Part shown: positions 62,901 through 64,000 of the stretch, one piece after another
How positions within the stretch are numbered: position 1 is the stretch's first letter
Layout of the letters: the number at the start of each line of letters is the position of its first letter
Source of the DNA: Nitrospinia bacterium
GTDB taxonomy: Bacteria; Nitrospinota; Nitrospinia; Nitrospinales; JAJDAT01
NCBI GenBank assembly: GCA_029261715.1
Contig: JAJDAT010000026.1
Location: 93,245-157,244 of the forward strand
Reading direction: 5' to 3'
DNA: 64,000 nucleotides
Translations under genes and position numbers: made by a program
The notes under the pieces: model-generated
The model's input: the letters and a program-made list of their open reading frames with translations, nothing else
Databases searched by the model: none
Told to the model about the DNA's origin: nothing

Positions 62901-63004
62901 TGAGTTCCCGAATTGTATCTCTATTATAGAAAATGGATCTGGTTGCGACTGGTATTACGGCATTTTTCTTGCTCTAACTTAAAAAGCCAAAAGAGGTTTA
63001 TTAA

Positions 63005-64000
63005 ATGGCGCTATTGATGGATCATCTGATTAGCTGGATGATTGCCGTTCCTTTTTTAGGAATCGTCATTCTGGCATTTGTGCGCGATGAAGAATCGATT
63101 CGACGAATTGCCTTTAGCGTCACAATGGTGGAGTTTTTCCTTTCGCTGATACTCTGGAGGAGTTTCGATCCCACCCTGCCAAGTATGCAGTTCGTGGAAC
63201 GCGTGGAATGGATGCCCACGTTTAATATTCAGTACGCCGTTGGCGTTGATGGCATCAGTATTCTTTTGGTGATACTCACAGCCCTTCTTTGTCCACTCTG
63301 TGTCCTTTGTTCGTGGACGGGAATTACAACACGAGTAAGAGCCTATCTCTCACTGATCTTGCTAGTTGAAGGCGCGATGATTGTGGTCTTTACCGCCCTG
63401 GATCTTTTCCTGTTTTTCATGTTGTGGGAACTTACAATGATTCCCATGTATTTCATGATTATTCTCTGGGGGGGGCCGAATCGTATTGCTGCTGGGCTTA
63501 AATTTGTTTTGTACAGCCTAACAGGAAGTTTACTGCTACTGGTGGGAATATTGGGTATTTACCTTAATGGGGGACATACCTACGATCTGTTGGTATTAAC
63601 CGAACAAACTTATTCTTCCAGTACGCAATTCTGGTTATTCCTGGCGTTTTTTCTGGCTTTTGCCATAAAAATGCCAATGGTTCCCTTTCATACGTGGCTC
63701 CCTGACGCACACTCCGAAGCCCCTACGGCTGGCAGTGTAATTCTGGCTGGAGTGCTGTTGAAAATGGGAGGATATGGGTTTTTGCGTTTTTGTTTGCCGA
63801 TGTTTCCAGAAGCCTCGGCGAATTTCGCCCCATATATTTTGTGGTTATCGGTCACAGCCATTATCTATGGCGGGTATTTAGCCTTGGCGCAGTCAGATCT
63901 TAAAAAGCTCGTGGCCTATTCTTCAGTTTCCCACATGGGTTTTGTTACTCTCGGAATTTTTGTGTTCAATAGCCAAGGTATTCAGGGGGCCGTCTTGCAA
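63005..64000 (+). CDS. NuoM-like antiporter subunit (partial, runs off window)
   Basis: The first 332 codons of a NuoM/ND4-type protein with no stop before the window end: DGISILLVILTALLCPLCVLCSW, FFMLWELTMIPMYFMIILWG, KMPMVPFHTWLPDAHSEAPTAGSVILAGVLLKMGGYGFLRF, and LAQSDLKKLVAYSSVSHMGFVTLG. The conserved channel Glu, Lys and His residues are present. AGAGG at 62992-62996 precedes the ATG. It follows the NuoL-like gene after 104 bases and is extra to a canonical Mrp set. What follows outside the window decides whether a NuoN-like subunit joins. Confidence 0.9.
   Translation, partial: MALLMDHLISWMIAVPFLGIVILAFVRDEESIRRIAFSVTMVEFFLSLILWRSFDPTLPSMQFVERVEWMPTFNIQYAVGVDGISILLVILTALLCPLCVLCSWTGITTRVRAYLSLILLVEGAMIVVFTALDLFLFFMLWELTMIPMYFMIILWGGPNRIAAGLKFVLYSLTGSLLLLVGILGIYLNGGHTYDLLVLTEQTYSSSTQFWLFLAFFLAFAIKMPMVPFHTWLPDAHSEAPTAGSVILAGVLLKMGGYGFLRFCLPMFPEASANFAPYILWLSVTAIIYGGYLALAQSDLKKLVAYSSVSHMGFVTLGIFVFNSQGIQGAVLQ

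Overview
The window comes from a Gram-negative bacterium: it has an LptG-type lipopolysaccharide permease, a TonB-dependent receptor, Sec signal peptides and a lipobox-bearing relic. By eye the DNA is moderately AT-rich. The genetic code is standard, since several intact genes end in TGA. Two DabA (DUF2309) inorganic-carbon uptake loci, one joined to an Mrp/complex I-like antiporter operon, suggest an aquatic CO2-fixing chemolithotroph. A Nitrospinota-like or 'deltaproteobacterial'-type lineage is plausible, but no 16S rRNA or diagnostic enzyme is present to prove it.

Layout. 1-14 kb is a core region: KefB-type antiporter, spermidine synthase-like membrane protein, DUF1015 + EngB, [2Fe-2S] thioredoxin-like ferredoxin, sugar kinase-like phosphotransferase, LptG + Ppx/GppA, acetolactate synthase, a metallo-beta-lactamase-fold protein that has lost its metal ligands, and an SspB-like ClpXP adaptor. 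At 14.1-15.4 kb there are three tRNAs (His, Arg, Pro), with a His/Gly-rich exported LTxxQ-type protein between the second and third. 15.4-28.4 kb looks like a genomic island. It begins at tRNA-Pro and ends in a decayed copy of the 3' half of that tRNA. It carries two small hypothetical genes, a 1750-residue DUF4011/SF1 helicase/Vsr-like nuclease (probable antiviral protein) and a complete dpp/opp-type peptide ABC operon.

At 28.6-40.4 kb lies one giant (3737 aa) Sec-exported SpvB/TcdB/RHS protein. It has an internal 24-cysteine repeat block, an RHS core, a Hint autoprocessing domain and an HNH nuclease tip, and is followed by a SUFU-family immunity gene. Next come a broken lipoprotein gene (four in-frame TGA codons), a TonB-dependent receptor, and a divergent YfiR + CHASE8-type hybrid histidine kinase pair.

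46.6-64 kb is devoted to ion-coupled inorganic-carbon transport. Locus 1 is DabB - a 409-aa membrane protein that looks like a degenerate antiporter subunit - DabA - a small PII-like protein. Locus 2 is DabA - MrpE - MrpF - MrpG - MbhD/E-like - MrpB - MrpC - MrpD - NuoL-like - NuoM-like (running off the end). In locus 2 the canonical MrpA appears split into two genes and an extra NuoM-like subunit is added. Both DabA proteins keep the Cys-x-Asp ... His-x14-Cys zinc-site pattern. The DabA/Mrp/NuoLM assembly is the best candidate here for an incompletely described system.
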